Shown piece by piece: positions 39,064-49,196 of a stretch of 64,000 nt of DNA. A program made the position numbers and the translations under genes. Location: positions 62,001-126,000 of the forward strand of contig BPHQ01000001.1 in the NCBI GenBank assembly GCA_026003615.1, given 5' to 3'. Source of the stretch: Bellilinea sp. (GTDB lineage Bacteria > Chloroflexota > Anaerolineae > Anaerolineales > Anaerolineaceae). Position 1 is the stretch's first letter. Every line of letters begins with the position of its first letter. A model generated the notes under the pieces. The model worked only from the letters and a program-made list of their open reading frames with translations. It was not told the origin of the DNA and ran no database searches.

Positions 39064-39930
39064 ATGCAAATCGTCACCGATCGGGGTTGTGATCTCTCTC
39101 ACCAGCAATTAGAGGGATTGCCTCCACTTCATTACGTACCAATGAAACTGACACTGGCGGGTAAGACATATTCCAGCGGGGAAGACCTTTCCTCTGAGGA
39201 TTTTTACCGATTGTTGGAAGCAACCGGTGAGTATCCAACTACTTCTCAGGCCGGCACAGGGGATTTTGTGGAACTTTACCAACGGCTTGCTCAGGATGAC
39301 CCGGAGATTTTATCCATTCATATTTCCTCCGGCTTGAGCGGCACGCTTAACTCTGCCCGTGTTGCGGCTGGAATGGTACCCGAAGCGCGGGTGACCCTGT
39401 GGGACACGATGACCCTTTCTGCGCCAGAGGGCTGGCAGGTCGAAGCCGCCGGACGGGCGATTAAAGCAGGTTGGGAATTAAAAGAAATTATTGCCGTGTT
39501 GGAAAAGGTGCGCAGCCTGACCACTGGCTTTTTTACGCTGGACACCATGAAATATCTCATCCATGGAGGACGCATCAGTCATCTCAAAGGGCTGCTTGCT
39601 TCGCTGTTGAACATTCGACCGGTCATCTCGGTATCCAAGGAAGATGGGCGGTATGTGACGATGGCTCAGGAACGCACTTTCCGCCGTGCCATTCAGCGCA
39701 TGGCGCAGGAAGTGATCAAGATGTATCCACAATCCCGGAAACTGCGCTTGCAGTTGATTCATGGTGACAATCCAGCCGGCATTGAAATGTTACGAGAGGC
39801 GATGGAAAGCCTTGTTGAATGTGAATGGCTGCCACCGGTCACTGTTGGGGCAATTTTGGGCGCGCACACCGGCAGTTCGCTGGTAGGGATTTGCGCCGCT
39901 CCGGCCGAACTGTCCGATTTGCTCCCTTAA
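39064..39930 (+). CDS. DegV-family (fatty-acid-binding) protein
   Basis: MQIVTDRGCDLSHQQLEGL, TSQAGTGDFVELYQRL, SIHISSGLSGTLNSARVA, DTMKYLIHGGRIS. Confidence 0.93.
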   Translation: MQIVTDRGCDLSHQQLEGLPPLHYVPMKLTLAGKTYSSGEDLSSEDFYRLLEATGEYPTTSQAGTGDFVELYQRLAQDDPEILSIHISSGLSGTLNSARVAAGMVPEARVTLWDTMTLSAPEGWQVEAAGRAIKAGWELKEIIAVLEKVRSLTTGFFTLDTMKYLIHGGRISHLKGLLASLLNIRPVISVSKEDGRYVTMAQERTFRRAIQRMAQEVIKMYPQSRKLRLQLIHGDNPAGIEMLREAMESLVECEWLPPVTVGAILGAHTGSSLVGICAAPAELSDLLP

Positions 39931-40099
39931 GATTGTTCGGCTGCTGCGTTGGCAGAGATATTTCCTGAATCGGCTTGCGAATAACCCCGACAGGCCGATT
40001 TCTAATTTCTAATAGATTTATAAAATTTTTTGGTGAAAACCGGTTTCATAAAAGACCACTTTGTTGATAAACTTGTCTAAAATAGAATTTGGAGTAGCG

Positions 40100-40876
40100 A
40101 TGAAAATCGTTGTGTGTCTGAAAATTGCGCCCGACCCAGAGGATTTGGAAATTGGCAGCGACGGTTCGGTTAGCACGACTCATGCCGAATGGACCATCGG
40201 CGGTTTTGACTTACCGGCACTGGAAACAGGCGTCCGCCTGGCGGAAATGCATGGCGGTAAGGTGATTGCCCTCTCCGTTGGGCCGCCAGATATCAATCAA
40301 TCAAAAATTAGAAAAGATATTCTCTCGCGAGGCGCTGAGGAACTCGTACTGGTTGTGGATGAATCCCTGCGAGATGCCTCTACCGCCGAAACAGCCCGGG
40401 TGTTGACAGCTGCCATTCAAAAGATGGGGGATGTACAACTGGTTCTTTTCGGTGAAGGCTCGGCTGACCTCTACTTTCAACAGACCGGTGTGCAGGTTGG
40501 TGAACGGCTTGGGTGGGTCAGTTTGAATGCTGTTCGGGATGTTCGATTGAAAGCAGAAGGGACATTGCAGGTGCAGCGGGTACTTGAACAGGAGATTCAA
40601 GTAATCGAAGTGCCGCTGCCAGCCGCCCTTTCAGTGACCTCAGATATTTGCGAGCCGCGGCTGGCTTCGATGCGGGAAATTCTCCGAGCATCCAAAAAGC
40701 CGGTTTTGGAATGGTCTCTTGCCGATGTGGGCATCGAAAGTCTTGCACCTTCGGTGGAAATTCTTGCGGTGAAGGCACCCCCGCGCACTGCCCGCAAGGC
40801 GATCCTTCTGGACGGTTCGGTAGAGGAAGCGGTCAGGTTGCTGGTGAGTCATCTGAAAAAAGAAGGAGTGCTATAA
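40100..40876 (+). CDS. fixA: Electron transfer flavoprotein beta subunit (FixA-like)
   Basis: MKIVVCLKIAPDPEDLEI, WTIGGFDLPALETGVRLAE, LFGEGSADLYFQQTGVQVGERLG. Confidence 0.9.
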   Translation: MKIVVCLKIAPDPEDLEIGSDGSVSTTHAEWTIGGFDLPALETGVRLAEMHGGKVIALSVGPPDINQSKIRKDILSRGAEELVLVVDESLRDASTAETARVLTAAIQKMGDVQLVLFGEGSADLYFQQTGVQVGERLGWVSLNAVRDVRLKAEGTLQVQRVLEQEIQVIEVPLPAALSVTSDICEPRLASMREILRASKKPVLEWSLADVGIESLAPSVEILAVKAPPRTARKAILLDGSVEEAVRLLVSHLKKEGVL

Positions 40877-40887
40877 GGAGGCGGCTG

Positions 40888-41844
40888 ATGATCAATCCGC
40901 AACGGATCTTGGTGGTAAGTGAAGATGTCAACCTGATTGGTGAGCTGATCGGTGCAGCGCGTCGCCTGAATAGCGAGGGTCGGTCTGTGATTGCAGCCGT
41001 CGTAGCGGGTGATCAATCTGCCGTCCGGCGAGTTGCTTCCTTTGGGGTTGATCAGATTTACCAGATCTCCCAGGTGCCAGAAGGCCACCTTGTGGAGGAT
41101 ATCTTTCTGACTTTGTTGGAATTGATTCATCAGTATGAACCGGCCGTTATCTTAATTGGTGCAACAACCACCGGGCGGTTAATCTGCGGCAGGCTGGCAG
41201 CCCGATTGGACCTCAGCGCAATCACCGATGTTCGCGCTTTCGATTGGCATAAAGACGGACTGAAAGCGCGCCATATGATCTTTGCCGGTGGCGCAGAACG
41301 GCTGGAACGACCCCTGCGTATGCCGGTGCTGATGAGCATCGCCAGAGGTCAGCACGAGGTTGAGGTTGTTCCAAATGCCACATCTCCCGAAGTCGTTACT
41401 CTTCCTTTCATAACGCCGCAAAAGAGGGTAGTACTGCTGGAACGCAAGGATTTACCGCCGGTTTCGGTCAATCTGGTGGATGCCAAACGGGTTGTATGCC
41501 TTGGTCGGGGAATAGCCCGCCAGGAGGATCTGGCGCTGGTGGAGAATTTGGCCAAAGAACTGGGAGCAGAAATTGCCTGCACACGCCCACTTTCCGAAGG
41601 GTTGGGCTGGCTCCCGCGCGAACGGTATATTGGAATTTCTGGTGCCCACATTAGGTCTGATTTGTATATCGGGTTGGGCGTTTCTGGCCAGGTTCAACAC
41701 ACGGTAGGAATCACCGATGCGAAAGTGATTGTGGCGGTAAATCGCGACCCCGATGCCCCCATCTTCAAACAGGCCGATTATGGCATTGCGGCCGATTTGT
41801 ATCAGGTATTGCCGGCTCTGATTCAGGCAATCCAGACAGTATAA
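40888..41844 (+). CDS. fixB: Electron transfer flavoprotein alpha subunit (FixB-like)
   Basis: C-terminal VVCLGRGIARQEDLALVENLAKELGAEIACTRPLSEGLGWLPRERYIGISG...YIGLGVSGQVQHTVGI; SD AAGGAGG before ATG 40888. Confidence 0.9.
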   Translation: MINPQRILVVSEDVNLIGELIGAARRLNSEGRSVIAAVVAGDQSAVRRVASFGVDQIYQISQVPEGHLVEDIFLTLLELIHQYEPAVILIGATTTGRLICGRLAARLDLSAITDVRAFDWHKDGLKARHMIFAGGAERLERPLRMPVLMSIARGQHEVEVVPNATSPEVVTLPFITPQKRVVLLERKDLPPVSVNLVDAKRVVCLGRGIARQEDLALVENLAKELGAEIACTRPLSEGLGWLPRERYIGISGAHIRSDLYIGLGVSGQVQHTVGITDAKVIVAVNRDPDAPIFKQADYGIAADLYQVLPALIQAIQTV

Positions 41845-41851
41845 GGCAACC

Positions 41852-43147
41852 ATGAGCGGTGACAAACTGGATGTGATTGTTGTGGGGGCAGGGGTTGCAG
41901 GCTGCACGGCAGCGCTCTTGCTGGCCCGGCAGGGTTTGGAAGTTGCTTTGATCGAGCGTGGTCCCTTTCCGGGGAGCAAAAATCTCTCCGGAGGGATATT
42001 GTACGGACAGGTTCTTCACCAGATCATTCCCGATTTCTGGGATCAAGCGCCGATCGAGCGATGGATCAACAATCATATCGTTACGTTTCTCACGGATACC
42101 GATTCAATCAGCCTGGATTACAAAACACCCTCGTTCAGTCAACCTCCGTATAATGCGGTGAGTGTATTACGCTCCAGGTTTGACCGCTGGCTGGCAGAGC
42201 AGGCGGAAACCGCCGGGGCAATCCTGATTCCAGGGATTAAGGTGGATCGGCTTTTACGGAAAGAAAATCGAATCATCGGAATTGCGGCTGGGCAGGAAGA
42301 AATGTTTGCGGATGTGATCATCGCAGCCGACGGCGCAAATTCTTTTCTGGCACAGGAAGCAGGATTGCGCCAACGAATTCCCGAAGAGCATGTTGCCATT
42401 GGGATAAAGGAGGTGATTGCCCTGCCCCGAGAGGTTATTGAAAGCCGCTTCCGATTGGAGGGCAATGAGGGCAGTGCCTATAGTATTGTGGGATCTGCAA
42501 CCCAGGGAATCGCCGGAGGAGGCTTTCTTTACACGAACAGGGAGAGTATTTCCATTGGGCTGGTCATTCAACTGGCGGATCTGATAGAACACCGGATAAA
42601 AATCAACGATATTTTTGACCAGTTTTTAAGTCACCCGTGGATCGCTTCACTGATCAAAGGTGGTAAGGTGGTCGAATATGGAGCGCATCTGGTGCCTGAA
42701 GCCGGCTTGAGGATGATGCCTCGTTTATGGATGGATGGGATGTTGGTGATTGGTGATGCCGCTGGCCTGACGATCAATAACGGGTTTTGGGTGCGCGGCA
42801 TGGATTTAGCCATTGGCTCGGCCATTGCGGCAAGCGAAGCGGTGATCAGGTCTTATCAAAACAAGGATTTCAGTGCGGAAAGTCTGGCGTTCTACGGTCA
42901 AAAACTCGAAAAAAGTTTTGTTATGGCAGATTTGAGGACTTTTTCGCGTGCGCCGCATTTCATGCAAAATGAGCGGCTGTATACTGTCTATCCACAGATG
43001 TTGAGTGAGATTTTGCATCAGATTTATCAGCAGGATGCGCACCCTCATCCACCACTGAGCCGAATTGCTCTTGAGGCGGTTCGGCACAATCCTCTGAGTT
43101 TGTGGGATGTACTCAAAGACCTTTGGAACGGAGGCCGGGCTTTATGA
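41852..43147 (+). CDS. fixC: FAD-dependent ETF:quinone oxidoreductase-like protein (FixC)
   Basis: VIVVGAGVAGCTAALLLARQGLEVALIERGPFPGSKNLSGG; MLVIGDAAGLTINNGFWVRGMDLAIGSA. Confidence 0.92.
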   Translation: MSGDKLDVIVVGAGVAGCTAALLLARQGLEVALIERGPFPGSKNLSGGILYGQVLHQIIPDFWDQAPIERWINNHIVTFLTDTDSISLDYKTPSFSQPPYNAVSVLRSRFDRWLAEQAETAGAILIPGIKVDRLLRKENRIIGIAAGQEEMFADVIIAADGANSFLAQEAGLRQRIPEEHVAIGIKEVIALPREVIESRFRLEGNEGSAYSIVGSATQGIAGGGFLYTNRESISIGLVIQLADLIEHRIKINDIFDQFLSHPWIASLIKGGKVVEYGAHLVPEAGLRMMPRLWMDGMLVIGDAAGLTINNGFWVRGMDLAIGSAIAASEAVIRSYQNKDFSAESLAFYGQKLEKSFVMADLRTFSRAPHFMQNERLYTVYPQMLSEILHQIYQQDAHPHPPLSRIALEAVRHNPLSLWDVLKDLWNGGRAL

Positions 43148-43428
43148 ATCGCTTATCGGTTAATGAAAGACTTGCCCTCAATAAATATGAACTGGATGAT
43201 GGACACCCACACATTGTCGTGAACAATGAGGTGTGTGAAGCGGAGTGTAAAATTCGGGCGTGTTTGTTCGTTTGCCCGGCGAATGTTTATAGCGAACAGG
43301 ATGGGAAAATTGTTGCGGATTGGGCTGGCTGTCTGGAATGCGGTACCTGTACGGTAGCCTGTCCGCCGCAGGCATTGCACTGGGAATATCCCCGCGGCGG
43401 TTTTGGCATTCTCTACCGGCATGGTTAA
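43144..43428 (+). CDS. fixX: Ferredoxin-like protein FixX
   Basis: CLECGTCTVACPPQALHWEYPRGGFGI; ATGA overlap with fixC. Confidence 0.92.
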   Translation: MNRLSVNERLALNKYELDDGHPHIVVNNEVCEAECKIRACLFVCPANVYSEQDGKIVADWAGCLECGTCTVACPPQALHWEYPRGGFGILYRHG

Positions 43429-43532
43429 GCGCTGAGTTTAAGGGGTAATTTCGGGGGTAATGGTCTTTCCTTTTCTGGTAAACTGGTCACGGAAAGCTTT
43501 CAGCCAGCAATCACCTGCGTTGAGGAGGACGT

Positions 43533-44408
43533 ATGCCCGCCAGAAGAGCCATGTTGTATGTGCCTGCCGATGATGTACGAAAAATCCAAAAAGCGGCTGG
43601 TCTGGATGTAGATAGCATCTGTCTGGATATTGAGGATGGCGTGGCGGTGAACCGTAAGTCAGCCGCGCGTGAAAATATTGGCGCCGCGCTGCGCACGCTC
43701 CATTTTGGGCGTTCGGAACGGCTGGTACGGATCAACCCGTTGGGTTCGGGATTGGCGGAAGAGGATTTGCGAGCCGTACTGCCGGCTCGACCGGACGGGA
43801 TTGTGCTGCCAAAAGTTGAAGGGGCAGAGGAGGTTCGGTGGGTTTGTCAATTCCTTGCTGCCACCGAAAACGCCAACGGTTGGAAAAGCGGTTCAATCGG
43901 ACTGCTGGTGTTGATCGAAACACCCCAGGCGGTTTTGAATTTGCGGGAAATCTGCTCGGCAGACTCCCGCTTGCAGGGTTTGATTTTCGGTGCAGAAGAT
44001 TTTGCGGGAAGCATTGGCGCCCTGCGCAGCCGCGATGCTCTTGAGTTGTTGTATGCCCGTAGTACGGTGGTAATTCATGCTGCAGCGTATAATTTGCAGG
44101 CGATGGACATGGTCTGGTTGGATCTGCAGGATTTGGAAGGGCTGAGGCAGGAGGCACAAGCCGGAGCGGCAATGGGATTCACCGGCAAGCAGATTATCCA
44201 TCCCAATCAGGTTCAACCGGTGCAGGAAGCTTTCACTCCCTCGGAGGAAGCCATCCAATCTGCCAGGCGAATCATCGAGGCTGCGCAGGCTTATCAGCAG
44301 GCGGGTAAAGGCGCTTTTGCGCTGGACGGCAAGATGGTGGATGCGCCGGTGATCAAGGCTGCCCTGCGAGTTCTGGAACGCGCCAAAGCCGCCGGTAAAA
44401 CCGTGTAA
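43533..44408 (+). CDS. HpcH/HpaI (CitE-like) CoA ester lyase family protein
   Basis: RAMLYVPADDVRKIQKAAGLDVDSICLDIEDGVAVNRKSAAR; GKQIIHPNQVQPVQEAFTPS. Confidence 0.9.
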   Translation: MPARRAMLYVPADDVRKIQKAAGLDVDSICLDIEDGVAVNRKSAARENIGAALRTLHFGRSERLVRINPLGSGLAEEDLRAVLPARPDGIVLPKVEGAEEVRWVCQFLAATENANGWKSGSIGLLVLIETPQAVLNLREICSADSRLQGLIFGAEDFAGSIGALRSRDALELLYARSTVVIHAAAYNLQAMDMVWLDLQDLEGLRQEAQAGAAMGFTGKQIIHPNQVQPVQEAFTPSEEAIQSARRIIEAAQAYQQAGKGAFALDGKMVDAPVIKAALRVLERAKAAGKTV

Positions 44409-44423
44409 CGGATCGAAAATGGC

Positions 44424-45674
44424 TTATTGCCGGCGTACGACAATTAGGGCAATATCGTCCGAACGGCGGGCATGACCGACGAAGTGATGTACCTCGTTCA
44501 AGATTGCTGCATGCACTTCGGCTGCGGGGTGATTGGCAAAGGCCAGCGCCACATCCAGAAGGCGATCTTCACCAAAAAATTCACCTTTTTCATTTTGAGC
44601 CTCGGTGATTCCATCGGTATAGAGAATAAGAAGATCACCCGGAGAAATTCGGATGGTTTTTTGTGTCCAGCGCGCCTGCTCAGAAACTCCCAACGCCATG
44701 CCGGTGGTTTTTAATTCATTCAGGGAGATTTTCCCCTTACCGGATGTGCTGATGAGGAAACCAGGCGGATGGCCGGCGTTGGCATAAGTCAACCTTCCGG
44801 TAAGCGGTTCCAGGATGCCAAAGAAAGCCGTTACAAACATATTGCCGCGCGTATCGGAGAGGATACGCTCGCTAACAGCGCTCATGGTAATGGCGGGCAG
44901 TGTTGGAAAACGCACTGCGTAGGTTCGAAAGAGGGAGCTACTCAACGCCATGAACAGAGCTGCCCCCATGCCTTTGTCGGAAACATCTGCCACCACAAAC
45001 CCCATTTTGTGATTGGAAAGCGGGATGAAATCGTAAAAGTCACCGGAGGTTTCTCTGGCGGGCTGCAAGGCCGTCACAATTTCCCAGCCATTCAGGTGGG
45101 GGGCGTCTTCTGGCAGAATATCAGCCTGAATTTTGCCAGCCATGGCCAATTCCCGGCTGGTCAATTCCTCGTTTTCGGCTGCAGCAGAACGAGGCGTCAC
45201 GAATGCTTCCTCCAGATCTTTCTCGAAAGGGGAGAGGTTGGAATGATTGAAAACCGGATGCGGCAGTTCTTCTTTTTCGGGTGAGGGGGAAGGATCGCGC
45301 TCAACCTGAAGCAAGGCTGCTTTGAACTCTTCTTCGTTAACATCACGGGAGAAGAGGTACAGGGGTACATTGCTAAATTCATCCAGAGGTAAGGTCTCTT
45401 CCGGGCAGTCGAGCAGCAGCACAATTTTCATCGTCGGCCAGAGGGAGTGAATTTCATTGACCAGATAGTGGGCCTGCTCGGCTGAGCTTTTGAAATCCAG
45501 CAAAACAAGGGTCGGCTGAGTCAATTTGCACAATTCAACAATTTCAACAACACTTTGGGCTTCGCCAACCAGTTGAAAATTCTTGATACTCATGATCAAT
45601 GAGGAAAGACCTTTGCGATAGATTGCCTGATCAGAAGCCAGAGCAACCCGTGTGGCAGATTTCAAGGGGTTCAT
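44424..45674 (-). CDS. SpoIIE/RsbU-type PP2C phosphatase with N-terminal receiver-like domain
   Basis: GDFYDFIPLSNHKMGFVVADVSDKGMGAALFMAL; GDLLILYTDGITEAQNEKGEFFGEDRL. Confidence 0.9.
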   Translation of the reverse strand: MNPLKSATRVALASDQAIYRKGLSSLIMSIKNFQLVGEAQSVVEIVELCKLTQPTLVLLDFKSSAEQAHYLVNEIHSLWPTMKIVLLLDCPEETLPLDEFSNVPLYLFSRDVNEEEFKAALLQVERDPSPSPEKEELPHPVFNHSNLSPFEKDLEEAFVTPRSAAAENEELTSRELAMAGKIQADILPEDAPHLNGWEIVTALQPARETSGDFYDFIPLSNHKMGFVVADVSDKGMGAALFMALSSSLFRTYAVRFPTLPAITMSAVSERILSDTRGNMFVTAFFGILEPLTGRLTYANAGHPPGFLISTSGKGKISLNELKTTGMALGVSEQARWTQKTIRISPGDLLILYTDGITEAQNEKGEFFGEDRLLDVALAFANHPAAEVHAAILNEVHHFVGHARRSDDIALIVVRRQ

Positions 45675-45893
45675 TTATTCATGCCTTTTGAGAAACGCTG
45701 ACACCGAAAAAACTTGATGTACCGTAGAATGGCTTGAACCTCGTGCGGCACAAGTTGATTATAACGGTCAATTGTGAATTCTGTCCTCTCCATTTGGTCG
45801 GGATTTTGCCTGATTGGGGATTTTAATAATGGAGTTTCGAATATTGATATAATAAATAATATAAGTCAATAAATATCAAAAGGAGATAGGTTA

Positions 45894-45938
45894 ATGATCA
45901 AAACGCGACTTGATGCATGTTGGTTGGGCAAGTGGTGA
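45894..45938 (+). CDS. Putative 14-aa leader ORF (MIKTRLDACWLGKW)
   Basis: Strong SD AAGGAGATAGG; stop codon 40 nt upstream of the following gene. Confidence 0.3.
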   Translation: MIKTRLDACWLGKW

Positions 45939-45978
45939 TTCTTCCGTTTCTGTCCATGGATCAGATTGGAGAAAAAAA

Positions 45979-47787
45979 ATGAGAAAAACAATATCTTATA
46001 TCTTGACCTTTCTGGCAATTCTCTCCCTTGGAGTTGGTCTTTTACCGAACTCAATTGTTCAAGCCAGTCAGCCAAAAGTTGCCTTTTGGCTGACGGTTTT
46101 ACATAACAACGATGGAGAGTCGGATTTAATCAATCTGGGAAGTGGGTTAGAAGACTTTGGCGGAGCGGCTCGTTTCAAAACATTGGTGGATCGGTTGAAG
46201 TGGGATGCGCTTCACGGCAAACCGCCGGTCCCTTCAGCCCCGCGTAGTGTAGTAATGGTCTCGTCTGGCGATAATTTCCTGGCTGGCCCGGAATTTAATG
46301 CCAGCCTTGAACAGGGGGTGCCATTTTACGATACCATTGCCATGGACTTAATCGGATACGATGCGATTGCTTTGGGGAATCACGATTTTGATTTCGGCCC
46401 AGATGTTTTGGCAGACTTTATTGAAGGATTTTCGGTATCTAAACCACCATTCCTAAGCGTCAATCTGGATTTTTCGGGTGAACCGCGCCTGCAAGCATTG
46501 AAAAACCAGAAGAGGATTGCATCCAGTACCACGGTGAAAACGCCGGCCGGACGGATAGGTATCATTGGGGCAACCACGCCGATGCTTCCCTTTATCTCCA
46601 GTCCGCGCAATGTTCGCGTCAATGAAATGGTTGCCGAAGCGATCATGGGAGAAGTACGGCGCCTGGAAGCGATGAAAATTAATAAAATCATCCTGATCAG
46701 CCACCTGCAAAGCATTACCGAAGACCTTTCCATGGTGCCTTACCTTTCAGGAATTGATATTATCATTGCGGGTGGTGGGGATGAGATGTTGGCCAATCCT
46801 GGCCAATTGCTTGTGCCGGGTGATGAAACCCGTATCTTCGGTTCTTATCCCTTGTGGGCAACCGACTCCGGTGGGGTGCAAGTACCGGTGGTGACAACGG
46901 CAGGCAGTTACGCTTATGTGGGGCGGTTGGTGGCGGGTTTCGACAAAGCCGGTAATCTGGTCATGATTGATGAATCTAAGAGCGGCCCGGTGCGGGTCGC
47001 TGGAGGCGGTCAACCGGATGCGGTTCCCCCAGATGAGGAAGTCCAATCCAGAGTGGTTGAGCCGCTGATTGAGGCGCTCAATCAAATGAGCATGAATGTG
47101 ATTGGGGTCAGTGAAGTGGCTCTGGATGGTACCAGGGTGAACATTCGCAGTCGGGAAACCAATTTAGGCAGCTTAACAGCCGACGCATTGCGCTGGCAGG
47201 CAGCTCAACTTGCCGGATTGTATGGTGTGAGTGTGCCGCAAGTAGCCCTCCAAAATGGGGGCGGTATACGCAATGCCTCTGTGATTTCGCCCGGCAATAT
47301 TACCGAATTGACCACTTTCTCCATTTTGCCATTTCCTAATTTTGTTTCCATTGTGGAGGGAATTTCTCGCGATCAGTTTAAGGAGATTTTAGAAAACGCT
47401 GTTTCGCGGGTGGAATTTGGGGATGGACGGTTTGCCCAGGTTTCTGGATTCCGTTTCACATGGGACCCCGCCGGCATTCCACAAACGCTGGATGCCAACG
47501 GGAACGTCCTTACCGTTGGATCGAGGGTTAGGGAAGTCGTTCTGGACGACGGCACCCCAATTGTCGCCGATGGCAGTGTCATTCCCGGACCGGATTTGAC
47601 CGTTGCGACGATTGATTTTCTGGCACGCGGCGGCGATCAGTATCCCTTCCGGGGGGCAGCCTTTACGACGATTGGTGTTACATACCAGCAGTCTCTTCGG
47701 AATTACATTCAAACCGGGCTGGGAGGGTTAATAACCGTTGCGCAGTATCCTGAGGGTGGTCAGGGTCGGATTAGCCGCCTGCCGTAA
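45979..47787 (+). CDS. Secreted 5'-nucleotidase / UshA-like metallophosphatase
   Basis: Signal peptide MRKTISYILTFLAILSLGVGLLP; TVLHNNDGESDL, SSGDNFLAGPEF, ALGNHDFDFGPDVLADFI. Confidence 0.9.
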   Translation: MRKTISYILTFLAILSLGVGLLPNSIVQASQPKVAFWLTVLHNNDGESDLINLGSGLEDFGGAARFKTLVDRLKWDALHGKPPVPSAPRSVVMVSSGDNFLAGPEFNASLEQGVPFYDTIAMDLIGYDAIALGNHDFDFGPDVLADFIEGFSVSKPPFLSVNLDFSGEPRLQALKNQKRIASSTTVKTPAGRIGIIGATTPMLPFISSPRNVRVNEMVAEAIMGEVRRLEAMKINKIILISHLQSITEDLSMVPYLSGIDIIIAGGGDEMLANPGQLLVPGDETRIFGSYPLWATDSGGVQVPVVTTAGSYAYVGRLVAGFDKAGNLVMIDESKSGPVRVAGGGQPDAVPPDEEVQSRVVEPLIEALNQMSMNVIGVSEVALDGTRVNIRSRETNLGSLTADALRWQAAQLAGLYGVSVPQVALQNGGGIRNASVISPGNITELTTFSILPFPNFVSIVEGISRDQFKEILENAVSRVEFGDGRFAQVSGFRFTWDPAGIPQTLDANGNVLTVGSRVREVVLDDGTPIVADGSVIPGPDLTVATIDFLARGGDQYPFRGAAFTTIGVTYQQSLRNYIQTGLGGLITVAQYPEGGQGRISRLP

Positions 47788-47823
47788 GGAACAGTTAGGA
47801 ATTTCACGCTGTTGAAGACAAGC

Positions 47824-47864
47824 GGCTCACTCCCGTTTAAGAAATGTTGAAACGGGAGTGAGCC
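47824..47864. repeat. Strong intergenic inverted repeat
   Basis: GGCTCACTCCCGTTT...AAACGGGAGTGAGCC, 15-bp perfect arms; no clear T-run. Confidence 0.7.
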
Positions 47865-47873
47865 TCCCGGTGG

Positions 47874-49196
47874 ATGGTGGATGTGCAATTCCAAAAACAA
47901 CGAATTCCTGATTTTTTCTGGTTATTGGGTTTGGTATTACTAGGCCTGCTGGTGGCAACGGCGCAGCCGGTGAAAGGTCAAACTGCTCAGCCACCGGATA
48001 CGTGTGCTATGCCGTTTCAGCCGGTAGCCGTGCCTTTGACGGAACTGGGAACAGCGGAGTATGTGCGGATGGATGGAACCCCGACCGGATTTGAGGGAGG
48101 TTTGTATCCCGATGGGAGGAATGTCCGCCCATCCCTCCATGAAGAGGCCGGGTTGAATATTTCCCGCCAGATTCACCCTCTTTCAAAAGAGGGACGGTTG
48201 GATGAAGAAAACGGACGGATTTTGCTGATTTCAATCGGCATGTCCAACACGGCTACAGAGTTTGCGGCTTTCACGCGTCTGGCACAACAAAAAGCGGAGA
48301 TTAATCCTCGTTTGGTATTAATCAATGGGGCATTACCCAACCAGATCGCCGAACGCTGGGCCAATCCCGAAGGGATTGCCTGGCAGGAACTGGATAGAAA
48401 GATTACGGGATATGGTTTTTCATCTCAACAGGTGCAGGTTGCCTGGGTTAAGTTGACCAATACCGGCGGGGGAGAGTTTCCGCAGAAAGCCCTGGCCTTG
48501 GAAGCAGACCTGCAAAAGGTCATTCAGCTTTTGAAAGAGAGGTTTCCCAATTTAAGACTGGTGTTTCTTTCCAGTCGGACGCGTTCCTATACCTACTGGC
48601 GCGGATTAAGCCCGGAACCACTGGCTTATGAAACGGGGTTTGCGGTTAAGTGGTTGATTGAAAAGCAAATTCGAGGTGATCCTGAATTGAATTTTGATCC
48701 TGAGCGGGGTGAGGTCAAAGCAGCCTATCTTTCGTGGGGGCCTTATTTGTGGAGCGATGGGGAGAATCCCAGAGAAGATGGCTTCCTCTGGCTGGCTAGT
48801 GATTTAACCAAAGATTGTACCCATCCCTCATCGTCAGGGGCTGAGAAGGTAGCCAGACAACTATGGGAGTTTTTCAGCACCGATACCATTACGCGCGATT
48901 GGTTTTTATTCCCCACTACTGCTTCATCGCCCACGGCAGTAGAAGAAATATTCATTTCCACACCTGTGAGCAGGGCAACCTCATCCAATACTCCCCCCGT
49001 GCCTACCAAAATAACCACGCCAGTTCCGCAAAATACCCCCGCTTCTCTCGGTATGACTTCATCCCCTGAACCCGCTGGGGAAGAAGTAAATTCGACGAAA
49101 AGTGCCTTTCCAACAGGACTGGGAGTCACTCTTTTGTTAGCCCTGGTTGGCATTAGCGTTGTATGGGGATGGTTACAGGCAAGAAAGAAAGATTAA
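47874..49196 (+). CDS. Secreted SGNH-hydrolase-like protein with Pro/Thr linker and C-terminal TM segment
   Basis: ILLISIGMSNTATEF, DCTHPSSSGAEKVARQLWEFF (SGNH block V), C-terminal LGVTLLLALVGISVVWGWLQARKKD. Confidence 0.7.
   Translation: MVDVQFQKQRIPDFFWLLGLVLLGLLVATAQPVKGQTAQPPDTCAMPFQPVAVPLTELGTAEYVRMDGTPTGFEGGLYPDGRNVRPSLHEEAGLNISRQIHPLSKEGRLDEENGRILLISIGMSNTATEFAAFTRLAQQKAEINPRLVLINGALPNQIAERWANPEGIAWQELDRKITGYGFSSQQVQVAWVKLTNTGGGEFPQKALALEADLQKVIQLLKERFPNLRLVFLSSRTRSYTYWRGLSPEPLAYETGFAVKWLIEKQIRGDPELNFDPERGEVKAAYLSWGPYLWSDGENPREDGFLWLASDLTKDCTHPSSSGAEKVARQLWEFFSTDTITRDWFLFPTTASSPTAVEEIFISTPVSRATSSNTPPVPTKITTPVPQNTPASLGMTSSPEPAGEEVNSTKSAFPTGLGVTLLLALVGISVVWGWLQARKKD

Noticed and set aside
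40648-40887. Upstream extension of the ETF-alpha ORF (track start 40648)
   Set aside because: The extension overlaps ETF-beta in another frame. ATG at 40888 has an SD and matches the family N-terminus.
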